NCBI GenBank assembly: GCA_028701815.1
Contig: JAQVPY010000057.1
Location: forward strand, 1-11,462
Length of the DNA stretch: 11,462 bases
Source of the DNA: Bacteroidales bacterium
GTDB lineage: Bacteria; Bacteroidota; Bacteroidia; Bacteroidales; BM520
Direction of reading: 5' to 3'
Part shown: in pieces, positions 1 to 6,983 of the stretch
How positions within the stretch are numbered: the first letter of the stretch is position 1
Layout of the letters: each line of letters starts with the position of its first letter
The notes under the pieces: generated by a model
Database searches by the model: none
The model's input: only the letters and a program-made list of their open reading frames with translations
What the model was told of the DNA's origin: nothing
Translations under genes and position numbers: made by a program

Positions 1-109
1 ACACAACTATACCAAGGGCAATTAACAATATGCCGGTAACTAATAGTTCCCACCAATTTTTGATGGCGTTTTTTGTCTTTTCAAAGACGTTTTCCAATCT
101 GTTTTCCAT
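1..109 (-). CDS. DUF308/HdeD-like small membrane protein, N-terminal fragment
   Basis: The minus strand opens with ATG at 109-107 and stays open for 36 codons to the window edge, so only the N-terminus is visible. It reads as a charged, amphipathic start (MENRLENVFEKTKNAIKN), then WWELL and the beginning of a hydrophobic membrane segment (TGILLIALGIVV). A short cytoplasmic helix, a Trp-rich turn and a Gly-containing transmembrane helix are typical of small HdeD/DUF308 multi-pass membrane proteins, which are common in Bacteroidota. HdeD itself is linked to acid resistance in E. coli; the role of the Bacteroidota relatives is not established. The DNA before the start is AT-rich and has no Shine-Dalgarno. 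The gene is separated from pruA by a terminator, so it is probably transcribed independently. The family call rests on about 36 residues; any other small membrane protein is possible. Confidence 0.5.
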   Translation of the reverse strand, partial: MENRLENVFEKTKNAIKNWWELLVTGILLIALGIVV

Positions 110-191
110 GATAAAAATATTTTAAACACACAATATTGTTTTTTCGATTGTCAAAACACATAAATACGTTATTTGGATAAATATATCAAAT

Positions 192-222
192 AAAAAAGCC
201 TGAAAAAATTTCAGGCTTTTTT
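192..222. terminator. Bidirectional intrinsic terminator after pruA
   Basis: A perfect 14-bp stem (left arm 192-205, right arm 209-222, core AGCCTGAAA/TTTCAGGCT) closes a 3-nt AAA loop. The outer six pairs are A:T, so the hairpin runs into a U-tract on either strand. It begins about 20 bp after the pruA stop on the minus strand and most probably ends the pruA transcript, insulating the small membrane-protein gene at the left edge. Confidence 0.85.
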
Positions 223-243
223 ATTCGTTGTAATCGGACGATA

Positions 244-1869
244 CTATCTCATATAGGGATAGTCGAAATACTTAGGAGGTAAGAAAGTTTCTTTTATTGC
301 CCTCGGGTTTGTCCAGCGGAATAAATTCAACATACTTCCGGCCTTGTCGTTGGTACCGGATGCTCTGGAGCCTCCAAACGGTTGCCAACCTACGGTAGCG
401 CCTGTCGGCTTGTCGTTTATGTAGAAGTTGCCGGCAGCATATTGTAATTTGTTGAATGCTGTTAGAACAGCCTTCCTGTCGTAAGCAAATATTGAACCCG
501 TTAGCGCATACGGTGAGGTGGTGTTACAGAGTTCAAGCGTTTCTTCATATTTGTTGTCGTCGTATACGAAAATCGTCATTACAGGTCCGAATAACTCGTT
601 GACAATGGTAGGCGATTTAGGATCCGTCGTCTTTATGATTGTAGGTTCAATGAAATAGCCCTTGCTCTTGTCGCCGTTGCCTCCGCAGACAAATTCACAT
701 GATTTGTCGTTTTTGGCGTTATTGACGAACTTCATGATATTGTCGAAAGAGGTCTCATCAATTACCGCATTCATCAAATTGTGGAAGTCTTTCACATCGC
801 CCATCTTAATTTCGGAGACTTGTTTCTCAGCGTGTTTTCTGATTTCAGTCCATAACGACTGTGGTATATAAGCTCTTGAAGCAGCGGAGCATTTTTGTCC
901 CTGGAATTCGAAGGATCCGCGAACGATAGCGGTAGCGACTTCGAGCGGGTCTGCTGAGTTGTGAACGAAGATGAAGTCTTTCCCGCCTGTTTCACCAACG
1001 AGTTTCGGATACGAATTGTAGTTTTCAAGGTTGTTGCCTATCGTTCTCCAGAAGTTGTTGAAAGTAGATGTCGATCCGGTGAAGTGGATACCTGCAAGAG
1101 CTCTGTGTTTGAAAGCGACGCCGCTGATAACGCTGCCTGAGCCCGGGAGGAAATTAAATACGCCTGCAGGAACACCTGCCTCCATGTATATCTTGGCAGC
1201 ATAGTAGTTGGATAAAATAGCTGTAGTAGCCGGTTTCCAAATAGTTGTGTTACCCATAAGGATAGGTGACATGTTGAGGTTGGATGCAATAGATGTGAAA
1301 TTAAACGGAGAAATTGCATATACGAATCCTTCGAGAGGGCGATATTCTGTCCTGTTTAACTGTGTGGCATCCGATTTCGGCTGGTCGGAATAGATCTGAC
1401 TTGCGAAATATATGTTATACCTTAAAAAGTCGATTAATTCGCAGGCGGAGTCTATTTCTGCCTGAAACGGATTTTTGCTTTGACCTAACATGGTGGCCGC
1501 GTTGATGAGTGCTCTGTGCGGTTTCGCAAATAATTCGGCAGCACGAAGCATGATGGAACCACGCTCTATCCAAGGCATATTTTGCCATTCAATCTTAGCC
1601 TTGAGGGCAGCATCTATTGCCATCTGTACCGTTTCTTCAGTGGCACAATGATATGTGGCTAATACATGTTGATGGTCGTGTGGCATGGTGACTTTCTTGG
1701 TGACGCCTGTCCTTACTTCTTTTCCGCCTATCAAAAGGGGAATCTCGATCTCTGTGTTCGACTGGCGATCCAATTCTTTTACGAGTGCTTCACGCTCTGG
1801 ACTGCCCGGCATATAACCTTTTATAGGTTCATTTTCAGGGTTCGGAAATTTAAATAAAGCATTGTTCAT
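244..1869 (-). CDS. pruA: L-glutamate gamma-semialdehyde (1-pyrroline-5-carboxylate) dehydrogenase
   Basis: A 541-residue aldehyde dehydrogenase superfamily enzyme that oxidises glutamate-gamma-semialdehyde (in equilibrium with P5C) to glutamate with NAD+, the last step of proline and of part of arginine/ornithine catabolism, in the cytoplasm. Visible motifs are the cofactor-side segment with SPFNFTSIASN near 187-197 and the K212 region, FTGST at 263-267, general base E293 in VGETGGKD, and nucleophile C327 in FQGQKCSAASR. The late ELFGPV motif is at 425-430 and PFGGSRASGTNDKAG near 498-511. Length and motif context match the stand-alone, eukaryote-like P5C dehydrogenase group (ALDH4A1-like; TIGR01236) and not the PutA-fused form. 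No proline dehydrogenase lies nearby. The start at 1869 lies about 33 nt after the likely transcription start of a TAACTTTG element, with no Shine-Dalgarno. The gene is monocistronic, with its own terminator. Confidence 0.95.
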   Translation of the reverse strand: MNNALFKFPNPENEPIKGYMPGSPEREALVKELDRQSNTEIEIPLLIGGKEVRTGVTKKVTMPHDHQHVLATYHCATEETVQMAIDAALKAKIEWQNMPWIERGSIMLRAAELFAKPHRALINAATMLGQSKNPFQAEIDSACELIDFLRYNIYFASQIYSDQPKSDATQLNRTEYRPLEGFVYAISPFNFTSIASNLNMSPILMGNTTIWKPATTAILSNYYAAKIYMEAGVPAGVFNFLPGSGSVISGVAFKHRALAGIHFTGSTSTFNNFWRTIGNNLENYNSYPKLVGETGGKDFIFVHNSADPLEVATAIVRGSFEFQGQKCSAASRAYIPQSLWTEIRKHAEKQVSEIKMGDVKDFHNLMNAVIDETSFDNIMKFVNNAKNDKSCEFVCGGNGDKSKGYFIEPTIIKTTDPKSPTIVNELFGPVMTIFVYDDNKYEETLELCNTTSPYALTGSIFAYDRKAVLTAFNKLQYAAGNFYINDKPTGATVGWQPFGGSRASGTNDKAGSMLNLFRWTNPRAIKETFLPPKYFDYPYMR

Positions 1870-1899
1870 AATTCTATGTTTTTATTAAGGTTAAATTTT

Positions 1900-1915
1900 T
1901 AACTTTGCAAAGTTA
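1900..1915. promoter_or_regulatory. Divergent promoter palindrome between pruA and the GH31 gene
   Basis: TAACTTTGCAAAGTTA is a perfect 16-bp palindrome. Each strand carries TAACTTTG, a match to the Bacteroidota -7 element TAnnTTTG, so one palindrome can serve both divergent genes. The plus-strand copy has a weak -33-like TATG at 1875-1878, 21 bp upstream; I see no good -33 on the minus side. Predicted leaders are short (about 27 nt for the GH31 gene and about 33 nt for pruA). A dimeric regulator could also bind such a palindrome; that part is speculation. Confidence 0.6.
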
Positions 1916-1939
1916 ATCCTTTTATTTAACTTTTGCTAT

Positions 1940-4327
1940 ATGAAAAAAATATTATTTCTCCTTTTAGCGGTTATTTGTTCACTATTTGCGGCTTGTACGG
2001 ATAAGATGCCAGAAAACGCCACGTTTGATGGTAAGCGTCTGATAATTAATGATTCTACTGACGTGTATGAGGTGTCGGCCCTCAATGATGATATTATCAA
2101 AGTCGCCTGTAAGAATAAAAATCATTATTCAGACAGAGTATATGCTCCCGTTTTACAACAGCCCGTCAAGGCAAAATGCAGAAACAAAGACGGGAAGCTC
2201 ACGTTTTCTGTAGGAAATGCTGCTGTGGTCATCGACGTCAATACGATGGATATGTTTTTTGTTGATGATGAAAAGGAGATTAAACTTGCTGCCTCCGACT
2301 GTTTTGACATCTATGGCGACACCTGTCTCCTGAGATTTAAGCTGTCGCCCGAGGAGGAAATATACGGTACCGGAGCCAGGGCGCTGCCTTTGAACAGACG
2401 CGGATATAAATTTCAATGCTATAACCAGCCCAACTACGGCTACGGTCTCGGCGCAGATTTTCTGAATTATTCTGTTCCGGTGTTTATGTCGTCGAAAAAA
2501 TATATGATGCTTATAGATAACCCTGCCCGCGCTTATTTCGATATCGGGAAGACAAATCCTGACATCCTTGAATTTGGTTCCAGAGGCGGAAATATGGTTT
2601 TTTATTATATTGAAGGCGACGACTATAAGGAACTTTTGAAAAATTATATCACCCTTACCGGTGCACAACCTTTGCCGCCTATATGGGCTTTTGGCAACCT
2701 GCAGTCGCGTTTTGGCTATCGAAGCCAGGCCGAAACCGAGGGTGTGGTTGATATCATGAAAGTTCTTGGCTATCCCATTGATGCTATTATCATAGATATC
2801 TATTGGTTTGGTCCCGAACTTCAAGATGGCATGATGGGTAATTTTACGTGGGATAAGGAAAACTGGCCCGCCCCTGAAAAGATGATTGAGAAATTTAAGA
2901 ATAAGGGAGTAAAGACAATTACCGTCTCCGAGCCATATATCACTCGCAAGAGTTTTCGCTATGAGGAGGCCTCTAATCTCGGCGTGCTTTGTAAGGATTC
3001 TACGGGACAGACGATGTCAATTCCTTATTTTTATTTTGGTGATGGCGGATTGATAGATATCTTTGATAAAAAAGCTTCCGACTGGTTCTGGCAGTTGTAT
3101 AAGGCGCAGAAAGAGCTGGGCGTAGCAGGGTGGTGGGGCGACCTCGGAGAACCGGAAGTCCACCCCGATGACATGTGGCACATTAACGGAACTGCTTATG
3201 AAGTCCACGGAGCCTACGGCGACGGCTGGATTAAGATGCTGTATGATAACTACGCTAAAGATTATCCCGATGAACGTCTCTTTAAACTCGCCCGTGCCGG
3301 TTATGCCGGAACCCAAAAATATGGTATCATGCCTTGGACCGGAGACGTGGGAAGAACGTGGGAAGGTCTTAAAGCCCAGCCACCGGCGATGCTCGGAAGC
3401 GGCATGTCGGGTGTCGGCTATATGCACTCCGACGCAGGCGGATTTGCTCAGGGTAAAAGAGATTCGGCGCTTTATACCCGCTGGATGCAATATGCCGTGT
3501 TTACCCCTGTATTCAGACCCCATGGCGATATCGCCACGGCACCTAATGAGCCTATATTCTACGATGACCGGACTCAATTTATCGTGAAAAACTTTATTAA
3601 ACTCAGATATAAAATGCTCCCTTATAATTATACCAACGCTTTTGTAAATATGACGGAAGGAATGCCACTCGCGCGTCCTCTTCTGTTCTATTATGAAACC
3701 GACACCGTCGCACGTAATATCTACGACGAATATATGTGGGGTAACGATATTCTGGTCGCTCCTAAAATGCAGGATACCTCAACACTGCATCTCGTATATC
3801 TGCCGGAGAAGGGAACTGAATGGTTTGAACTCCTTTCTATGCGCAGATTCCCCGGCGGACAGCGACATTCTATCTCTTATAAGCTGTCCGATTATCCTGC
3901 ATTCGTCAGAGGAGGTGCTGTTATTCCGATGTATGAGAAACCGATTTTTACGACAGATACTTATTCTCCCGATACCATTGCACTATACTGCTATTATTCA
4001 GATAAAGCATGCGATTATAAGACTTTTGTGTATTTTGATGACGGTAAGACTAAAGACGCCTACGCAAAAGGACTATATGCAATACTTGACATACAATCGA
4101 AATATACTCCGACTTCAATAGAAATATCTACATCTTATAGATCCAATGACTTATCAGACGAGTTTGTGTCCCCAAAGGTGGTAGAGATGGTGGTGAAAAA
4201 TATAGCCTCTAAACCGTTGATATTACTCATAAACGGTAAAGAGACTACATGCTATGTGTGGGATGGTAAATCGCATGAAATGCGGTTTTTCTGTAATGCC
4301 GAAAGCAATATGGTAGTTAACCTGTAA
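1940..4327 (+). CDS. GH31 family alpha-glucosidase / alpha-transglucosylase, lipoprotein
   Basis: A 795-residue glycoside hydrolase family 31 protein. It starts with a lipoprotein signal peptide (MKKILFLLLAVICSLFAAC, lipidated Cys19), so it acts outside the cytoplasm, in the periplasm or at the outer membrane. Residues about 25-220 form the N-terminal beta-sandwich. The catalytic barrel follows from PPIWAFGNLQSRFGY, with the substrate-site segment IIIDIYWFG, nucleophile Asp401 in WWGDLGEPE, acid/base Asp469 in PWTGDVGRTW, and FRPHG further on. The last 180 or so residues are the C-terminal beta domains, including a DUF5110-like part. The enzyme should cleave or transfer alpha-linked glucose from malto- or isomalto-oligosaccharides. 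The WGDLGEPE and WTGDV contexts recall the alpha-4-transglucosylase type (Cellvibrio Agd31B), so transfer is possible. No SusC/SusD genes adjoin it. I see no terminator in the 25 bp before the convergent neighbour. Confidence 0.92.
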   Translation: MKKILFLLLAVICSLFAACTDKMPENATFDGKRLIINDSTDVYEVSALNDDIIKVACKNKNHYSDRVYAPVLQQPVKAKCRNKDGKLTFSVGNAAVVIDVNTMDMFFVDDEKEIKLAASDCFDIYGDTCLLRFKLSPEEEIYGTGARALPLNRRGYKFQCYNQPNYGYGLGADFLNYSVPVFMSSKKYMMLIDNPARAYFDIGKTNPDILEFGSRGGNMVFYYIEGDDYKELLKNYITLTGAQPLPPIWAFGNLQSRFGYRSQAETEGVVDIMKVLGYPIDAIIIDIYWFGPELQDGMMGNFTWDKENWPAPEKMIEKFKNKGVKTITVSEPYITRKSFRYEEASNLGVLCKDSTGQTMSIPYFYFGDGGLIDIFDKKASDWFWQLYKAQKELGVAGWWGDLGEPEVHPDDMWHINGTAYEVHGAYGDGWIKMLYDNYAKDYPDERLFKLARAGYAGTQKYGIMPWTGDVGRTWEGLKAQPPAMLGSGMSGVGYMHSDAGGFAQGKRDSALYTRWMQYAVFTPVFRPHGDIATAPNEPIFYDDRTQFIVKNFIKLRYKMLPYNYTNAFVNMTEGMPLARPLLFYYETDTVARNIYDEYMWGNDILVAPKMQDTSTLHLVYLPEKGTEWFELLSMRRFPGGQRHSISYKLSDYPAFVRGGAVIPMYEKPIFTTDTYSPDTIALYCYYSDKACDYKTFVYFDDGKTKDAYAKGLYAILDIQSKYTPTSIEISTSYRSNDLSDEFVSPKVVEMVVKNIASKPLILLINGKETTCYVWDGKSHEMRFFCNAESNMVVNL

Positions 4328-4352
4328 TAACCAAATCAAAATAAATGCCCCC

Positions 4353-5069
4353 TTACGGAAATATCGCGTATAGCTCTGTCAACTTTTTGATTTCGATATA
4401 ATTATGTATTGATTTGTCTGTGGGGGAAAATCCCATGGGGTTAAACCAGATGCAGTCGATTCCTGCATTGAAGGCGCAGAGAACATCGGTATCGAAATCG
4501 TCGCCGATATAGATACATTCATCTTTTGTTTTTCCTGTCATAGACAATGCGTAATCGACGATTTTTGCATCGGGTTTACGTGCGCCGGCAGCCTCTGATG
4601 TTATGACTTGCCCGAAGAATTTGTCGAGAGATGACAGCCGCAGTTTATTGAGTTGGACGTCGATAAATCCGTTGGATAAAATATGTAGCTCAAAGTTTTT
4701 TTGCAACTTAGTAAGCACTTCCATGGTATCAGGAAAGACAATGGCTTTTGTGGGCAGCAAGGCTAAGTATTCATCGTTGAGTTTTCTGCATTGCTTCCAG
4801 GTGGCAGGCAGCTTAAAATCATTGAATGTATCAATAAACCTGACGGTTTTCACTTCGTCGGCTGTCATCAGATTCAGGCTGAATTTTTTCCAGACGATGT
4901 CATTATATTTTGAATACACTTTATAAAAAGTATCAAAATCGCAATTGCAGTATTTTCCGATTTCATATTTGTCGAACAGGTCGTGCATGGAAGCAACGGA
5001 GTTGCGTCTGAAATCCCAGATAGTGTTGTCAAGATCGAAAAAAATCGTCGAATATTTTCCTGTTGTCAT
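4353..5069 (-). CDS. yjjG: YjjG-type HAD hydrolase (noncanonical pyrimidine nucleotidase family)
   Basis: A 238-residue cytosolic HAD-superfamily phosphatase with all four motifs: motif I FFDLDNTIWD (nucleophile D12, acid/base D14), motif II ILSNGF (S132), motif III lysine K165 in ARKPD, and motif IV YIGDDFDTD (D190/D191 and D195 for Mg2+). A helical cap occupies about residues 18-105, the C1 cap of the subfamily. DNTIWDFRRNS at the start and the SNGF...VQLNKLRLSSLDKFF layout match the YjjG/YfnB group. E. coli YjjG dephosphorylates UMP, dTMP and noncanonical pyrimidine nucleotides, a house-cleaning role; the substrate here is inferred. The gene lies 63 bp after mscS on the same strand, with a hairpin between them, so transcription may be partly or wholly by read-through. 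It converges on the GH31 gene. Confidence 0.82.
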   Translation of the reverse strand: MTTGKYSTIFFDLDNTIWDFRRNSVASMHDLFDKYEIGKYCNCDFDTFYKVYSKYNDIVWKKFSLNLMTADEVKTVRFIDTFNDFKLPATWKQCRKLNDEYLALLPTKAIVFPDTMEVLTKLQKNFELHILSNGFIDVQLNKLRLSSLDKFFGQVITSEAAGARKPDAKIVDYALSMTGKTKDECIYIGDDFDTDVLCAFNAGIDCIWFNPMGFSPTDKSIHNYIEIKKLTELYAIFP

Positions 5070-5090
5070 AGATTCTATTTATGTATAAAG

Positions 5091-5120
5091 GATAGAGAGT
5101 CGGAGAGCCGGCTCTCTATC
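5091..5120 (-). terminator. Hairpin between mscS and the YjjG-type gene
   Basis: A 13-bp stem with one G:U pair (arms 5091-5103 and 5108-5120) closes an AGAG loop. On the minus strand it follows the mscS stop by about 13 nt, and only CTTTATAC follows, which is a poor U-tract. It may be a weak terminator or attenuator, or an RNA-stability hairpin, since the next gene has no clear promoter of its own. Confidence 0.5.
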
Positions 5121-5132
5121 TAATAAAGTCGG

Positions 5133-5945
5133 TTATGCTTTATGAACAACTACCTGTGGGTATGCGAAGGATATGCCTTCTTCGTTGAATGTTTCGTAGA
5201 CGGCTTTAGTCATATCGAAGTAAACGTCCCAGTAGTCTTCGCTTTTTGTCCAGATTCTTACGGTGATGTTTATGCTGTTGTCGGCGAGTTCTCCGAGTCC
5301 GATAAATGATTCCGGAGTTTTGAGAGCGCGTGCTTCGCCATCGATTAATTTCTGGATGATAGCTCTTGCCTTATTGTAGTCGGTGCCGTAGTCGACGCCG
5401 ATAGAGAGGTCGACGCGGCGATTTTCCATCTGGCTGTAATTGACAATAACATTACTGTTTATCGAACTGTTGGGAATTGTAATTATTTTATTGTCGACGG
5501 TGGCGAGGGTGGTGTTGAAGATCTGGATAGATTTCACTGTACCACTTTTACCCTGAGCCTCAATGTAGTCACCTACTTTATATGGCCTCAAAAGCAGGAT
5601 AGCGATTCCTCCGGCGAAATTCTGGATGTTTCCGCTGAGGGCCATGCCGAGGGCGACGCCGGCAGAAGCGAGCAGAGCGGCGAAAGATGTTGTTTCAACG
5701 CCTAATGCGCCGAGAACGCAAATAATTAATAAGATAAGTAAAAGAATGTTTATCATGCTCGTCAGGAAAGTTTGAACCGTCGGGTCTATTTTCCTGCGTT
5801 CCATGACTGTTTTTGTGATCTTTTTGATGAGTCTGATAAGGAGCATTCCTACGAAATAGATAACTATTGCAGCTATCAGACTTTTTCCGAATGAGGTGCC
5901 ATATTCAATGACCTGTGACCAAAAAGTTTGTAAATTCTCGTTCAT
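5133..5945 (-). CDS. mscS: Small-conductance mechanosensitive channel MscS
   Basis: A 270-residue inner-membrane channel that opens under membrane tension and releases solutes during hypo-osmotic shock; the family works as a homoheptamer. Predicted membrane helices are TM1 at about 20-42, TM2 at about 62-84 and the pore-lining TM3 at about 88-120. TM3 has the hallmark Gly/Ala-rich face (ASAGVALGMALSGNIQNFAGG), ending in LLLRPYKVGDYIE, the junction into the beta domain. The middle beta domain (about 125-175, with TLATVDNKIITIPNS) and the mixed alpha/beta C-terminal domain are both present. The length is close to E. coli MscS (286 aa), so this is the basic, non-extended type. It starts 17 bp after the YhcC-type gene and is probably co-transcribed with it. 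Confidence 0.95.
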   Translation of the reverse strand: MNENLQTFWSQVIEYGTSFGKSLIAAIVIYFVGMLLIRLIKKITKTVMERRKIDPTVQTFLTSMINILLLILLIICVLGALGVETTSFAALLASAGVALGMALSGNIQNFAGGIAILLLRPYKVGDYIEAQGKSGTVKSIQIFNTTLATVDNKIITIPNSSINSNVIVNYSQMENRRVDLSIGVDYGTDYNKARAIIQKLIDGEARALKTPESFIGLGELADNSINITVRIWTKSEDYWDVYFDMTKAVYETFNEEGISFAYPQVVVHKA

Positions 5946-5962
5946 GACTAAAATTTTTAATT

Positions 5963-6907
5963 TTATTGATTTATAAATTTGTTAAATAATTTTCCTTGAT
6001 AAGTATTCCGTTTTTCGAGAGCATTGCAGAATATCCTCAGTACCTCGTCGTAGCGCATATCCCATTTTGGGGGGGCGGCTAAAAATCTCGGGGGTACTTC
6101 GCTTGCTATACGTTCTATTGCCATATCAGGGCGGAGGCGTTCGATAAAGGCGACTACAAGATCGAGATATTCTTCGAGAGAGAACAGATGGAAGTCGCCA
6201 GGGTGCTCTTGAAATTCCTGAGCCATCTTAGTGTTTTTCATTATCTGCAGCTGATGAAATTTTATCGTCTCAAGAGGCAGCAAAGACACTGTTTGTGCTT
6301 CAGCTATCATCATTTCGGGAGTCTCGCCAGGGAGACCGAAGATGAGGTGTCCGCCGGTATGGATTTTCCCTTGTCCGATTTCCTGAGTTTTTTCGAGTGC
6401 GTCCACAAGAGTTTCGTATGTATGTCCGCGGTTGACTCTTTTAAGGGTTTCGTCGTAAGTTGATTCTATTCCGTATTCTATTTTGATATAATAGTCTTTT
6501 GCCAATTCGGCAAAATATTTGAGCTTTTCTTCGTCGACACAGTCGGGACGAGTTCCGATCACTAATCCTACAACATTAGGGAAAGCGAGGGCTTCCGAAT
6601 AAATCTTTTTGAGGTAAGTCAAGTCGGAATAGGTGTTGGAAAACGTTTGAAAATACGCGAGATATTTTGAGGCTCTTCTATAGCGGGTGAGGTGAAATAT
6701 ACGTCCCTCCTCCATCTGTTGCGAGACTGTTTTTTCGGGGTTGCAATACGACGGGTTAAAAGCGAGCGGGTTGCAGAAAGTGCATCCGCCGGTACCGCAG
6801 GTGCCGTCTCTGTTAGGACATGTGAAGCCTGCGTTGATAGAAAGTTTCTGAACTCTTTCTCCAAACAGGTCTCTGAAATACTCCGGATACGACTTATAGC
6901 GGTTCAT
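5963..6907 (-). CDS. yhcC: YhcC-type radical SAM protein (TIGR01212 family)
   Basis: A 314-residue radical SAM enzyme of the YhcC/TIGR01212 family, whose reaction has not been established. Cluster cysteines occur in the characteristic long spacing, C30 in GFTCPNRDG, then C42 and C45 in GGCTFCN; an extra Cys37 lies between them. Further family blocks are VIGTRPDCVD (117-125), EYGIES (144-149), GGHLIFGLPGET (185-196), TIKFHQLQIMKNTKMAQEF (214-232) and RIASEVPPRFLAAPPKW near 266-282. It needs a [4Fe-4S] cluster and S-adenosylmethionine, which suits an anaerobe. The ATG at 6907 gives the usual MNRYKSYPEYFRDLFG start. It probably heads a two-gene unit with mscS. The transporter terminator lies just upstream, and I see no clear TAnnTTTG promoter, so its promoter is unresolved. 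Confidence 0.9.
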   Translation of the reverse strand: MNRYKSYPEYFRDLFGERVQKLSINAGFTCPNRDGTCGTGGCTFCNPLAFNPSYCNPEKTVSQQMEEGRIFHLTRYRRASKYLAYFQTFSNTYSDLTYLKKIYSEALAFPNVVGLVIGTRPDCVDEEKLKYFAELAKDYYIKIEYGIESTYDETLKRVNRGHTYETLVDALEKTQEIGQGKIHTGGHLIFGLPGETPEMMIAEAQTVSLLPLETIKFHQLQIMKNTKMAQEFQEHPGDFHLFSLEEYLDLVVAFIERLRPDMAIERIASEVPPRFLAAPPKWDMRYDEVLRIFCNALEKRNTYQGKLFNKFINQ

Positions 6908-6925
6908 ATAGTTTTTTTATATTCT

Positions 6926-6955
6926 AAAAAGGGCTGCTCTTGGAGGAACAGCCCT
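6926..6955 (-). terminator. Intrinsic terminator of the POT transporter gene
   Basis: On the minus strand, AGGGCTG pairs with CAGCCCT (arms 6949-6955 and 6930-6936), with two or three more pairs inside after a mismatch. TTTTT (6926-6930) follows directly. It lies about 29 bp after the transporter stop and just before the YhcC-type gene, separating the two transcripts. Confidence 0.85.
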
Positions 6956-6983
6956 AATATTTATTTGTTAATGAGTTCGTTCG

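Noticed and set aside
130..139. Palindrome ACAATATTGT upstream of the left-edge membrane gene
   Set aside because: Ten AT-rich bases with no extension are expected by chance here, and no promoter element is clearly tied to it.
2153..2824. Long minus-strand open frame (223 codons) opposite the GH31 gene
   Set aside because: It lies wholly inside a well-supported GH31 coding region, has no recognisable family, and its composition is a reverse-strand shadow.
3017..3577. Minus-strand open frame (186 codons) opposite the GH31 catalytic domain
   Set aside because: It is antisense to the conserved catalytic motifs, with no start context and no domain.
4328..4352. Terminator between the convergent GH31 and YjjG-type genes
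   Set aside because: The 25 bp hold no hairpin and no U-tract. Termination must occur inside the opposing gene or by another mechanism.
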